Positions 32,145 to 32,509 of a DNA stretch of 32,509 nucleotides are shown here, piece by piece (the first letter of the stretch is position 1; every line of letters starts with the position of its first letter). The translations under genes were made by a program, and so were the position numbers. The notes under the pieces are model-generated. The model ran no database searches. It was not told where the DNA came from and worked only from the letters and a program-made list of their open reading frames with translations. Source of the stretch: an uncultured Eubacteriales bacterium (GTDB taxonomy: Bacteria > Bacillota > Clostridia > TANB77 > CAG-508); the NCBI GenBank assembly GCA_949287075.1, contig CASEEU010000028.1, forward strand, positions 1 to 32,509, in the 5' to 3' direction.

Positions 32145-32234
32145 CTAGTCTTTGTCTTTGTTTGTTTCTTCAGCCTTTGATTTCTCTGCTAAAAGCATAT
32201 CTATCAATTGCCAAATCAAATCGTATGAAGTCAT
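32145..32234 (-). CDS. 29-residue peptide, candidate type I toxin (module 2)
   Basis: It reads MTSYDLIWQLIDMLLAEKSK then AEETNKDKD: an amphipathic or membrane-touching helix followed by a highly charged tail. The leader carries AAAGGGGG about ten bases before the ATG and an ACCTTT/AAAGGT hairpin just upstream. Only a weak promoter is visible (TTGAAA-N18-TAATTT or TTGTAA-N17-TAAAAC, 32295-32326). The start region is repeated inside a convergent small RNA (31948-31972), and the mRNA terminator loop complements that RNA's terminator loop. I do not recognise a named family; toxin function is inferred from this arrangement. Confidence 0.62.
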   Translation of the reverse strand: MTSYDLIWQLIDMLLAEKSKAEETNKDKD

Positions 32235-32330
32235 AGTTTACTATCCCCCTTTCTACCTTTAAGTGAAAGGTTGGCAATGTTTTACAATATTTTCCTTTAA
32301 ATTACAAGCTAGTAACCTATTTTTTCAAAT

Positions 32331-32365
32331 AAAAAAATCGTAACTATTTAGAAACAGTACGATTT
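32331..32365 (-). terminator. Terminator after tRNA-Leu
   Basis: On the minus strand AAATCGTA/TACGATTT, an 8-bp stem, followed by TTTTATTTG. It isolates the tRNA from the peptide gene downstream. Confidence 0.8.
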
Positions 32366-32368
32366 ACA

Positions 32369-32451
32369 TGGTACCGATGGTGGGACTCGAACCCACATGG
32401 TTTCCCGCTGGATTTTGAGTCCAGTGCGTCTACCAATTCCGCCACATCGGC
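32369..32451 (-). tRNA. tRNA-Leu (anticodon CAA)
   Basis: 83 nt including an encoded CCA. The acceptor stem is GCCGATG/CATCGGT with a G-U at 1-72. The D arm contains GGAATTGGTAGACGC, the anticodon arm CTGGA-CTCAAAA-TCCAG gives CAA, a variable arm CGGGAAACCAT is short for a class II tRNA, and the T arm is GTGGG-TTCGAGT-CCCAC. The long variable region and CAA anticodon identify leucine. Confidence 0.96.
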
Positions 32452-32458
32452 ATAAAAA

Positions 32459-32486
32459 ATATGTACTAATATATATTAGCACATAT
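32459..32486 (-). terminator. Possible terminator of an upstream gene beyond the window
   Basis: A 14-bp arm ATATGTGCTAATAT faces ATATTAGTACATAT with one mismatch, followed on the minus strand by TTTTTTATG. It ends eight bases before the tRNA. It could instead be part of the tRNA promoter region. Confidence 0.45.
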
Positions 32487-32509
32487 CTAAAAAAAAGTCT
32501 AGAAAAATT

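Noticed and set aside
1..32509. CRISPR array or phage island
   Set aside because: No regularly spaced repeats, Cas-like genes, integrase or phage structural genes were seen; tRNA-Leu has no visible duplicated 3' end in the window.

Overview
The window is very AT-rich, uses strong GGAGG-type ribosome-binding sites, and carries almost every gene on the minus strand. Protein content (GntR-ABC operon, two ECF sigma operons, DUF1848, pncB/nadD/nadE, DUF4097-like) points to a low-GC Firmicute (Bacillota), probably a Clostridia-like or gut-associated lineage. This placement is inference from family content; no marker gene fixes the species.

Layout, left to right. 1-1.8 kb: end of csaA, then nadE and nadD (NAD synthesis). 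1.9-4.4 kb: an ABC exporter (ATPase plus large permease). 4.5-6 kb: a chimeric RhuM/Fic protein with an IS-end scar at its fusion point, and a GNAT acetyltransferase. 6-8.4 kb: a CtpE-like P-type ATPase broken by one extra base. 8.6-11.1 kb: a Fic-fold protein and a three-gene ECF sigma operon. 11.2-12.5 kb: an XRE regulator with membrane and zinc-ribbon parts, and a second GNAT enzyme. 12.6-14.6 kb: a ytr-like GntR/ATPase/permease operon whose ATPase is also frameshifted. 14.7-16.4 kb: an acyl-CoA ligase. 16.5-19.8 kb: an Ig-like membrane-anchored protein, a type I toxin-antitoxin-like locus, a flavodoxin remnant, an alpha/beta hydrolase and a DUF1848 protein. 20-23.9 kb: pncB, a patatin remnant, a membrane protein, and a second ECF sigma/anti-sigma pair. 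24-28.4 kb: carA-carB with a long hairpin between them. 28.5-29.6 kb: a 27-residue micropeptide gene, then a compositionally different segment with a DUF4097-like gene and the only sizeable plus-strand gene. 29.6-31.5 kb: an iron-sulfur aldo/keto reductase behind a MerR-type promoter, and a flavin reductase. 31.9-32.45 kb: a second type I toxin-antitoxin-like module next to tRNA-Leu(CAA).

The strongest hidden signals are the two convergent small-RNA/small-peptide modules. In both, a plus-strand RNA of about 80-95 nt has its own promoter and terminator and carries a segment antisense to the start region of a minus-strand mini-ORF. In the right-hand module the two terminator loops are also exactly complementary over 7 nt. 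Matching ECF promoters (CCAAC, 16 nt, CGTGTAA) precede both the first sigma gene and the P-type ATPase, so that sigma factor probably controls itself and the pump.

Genome erosion is a second theme: two single-base frameshifts in the same TCC(G)A context, in-frame internal deletions in a patatin and a flavodoxin gene, and the RhuM/Fic-exonuclease fusion. Some of the frameshifts could be sequence errors.
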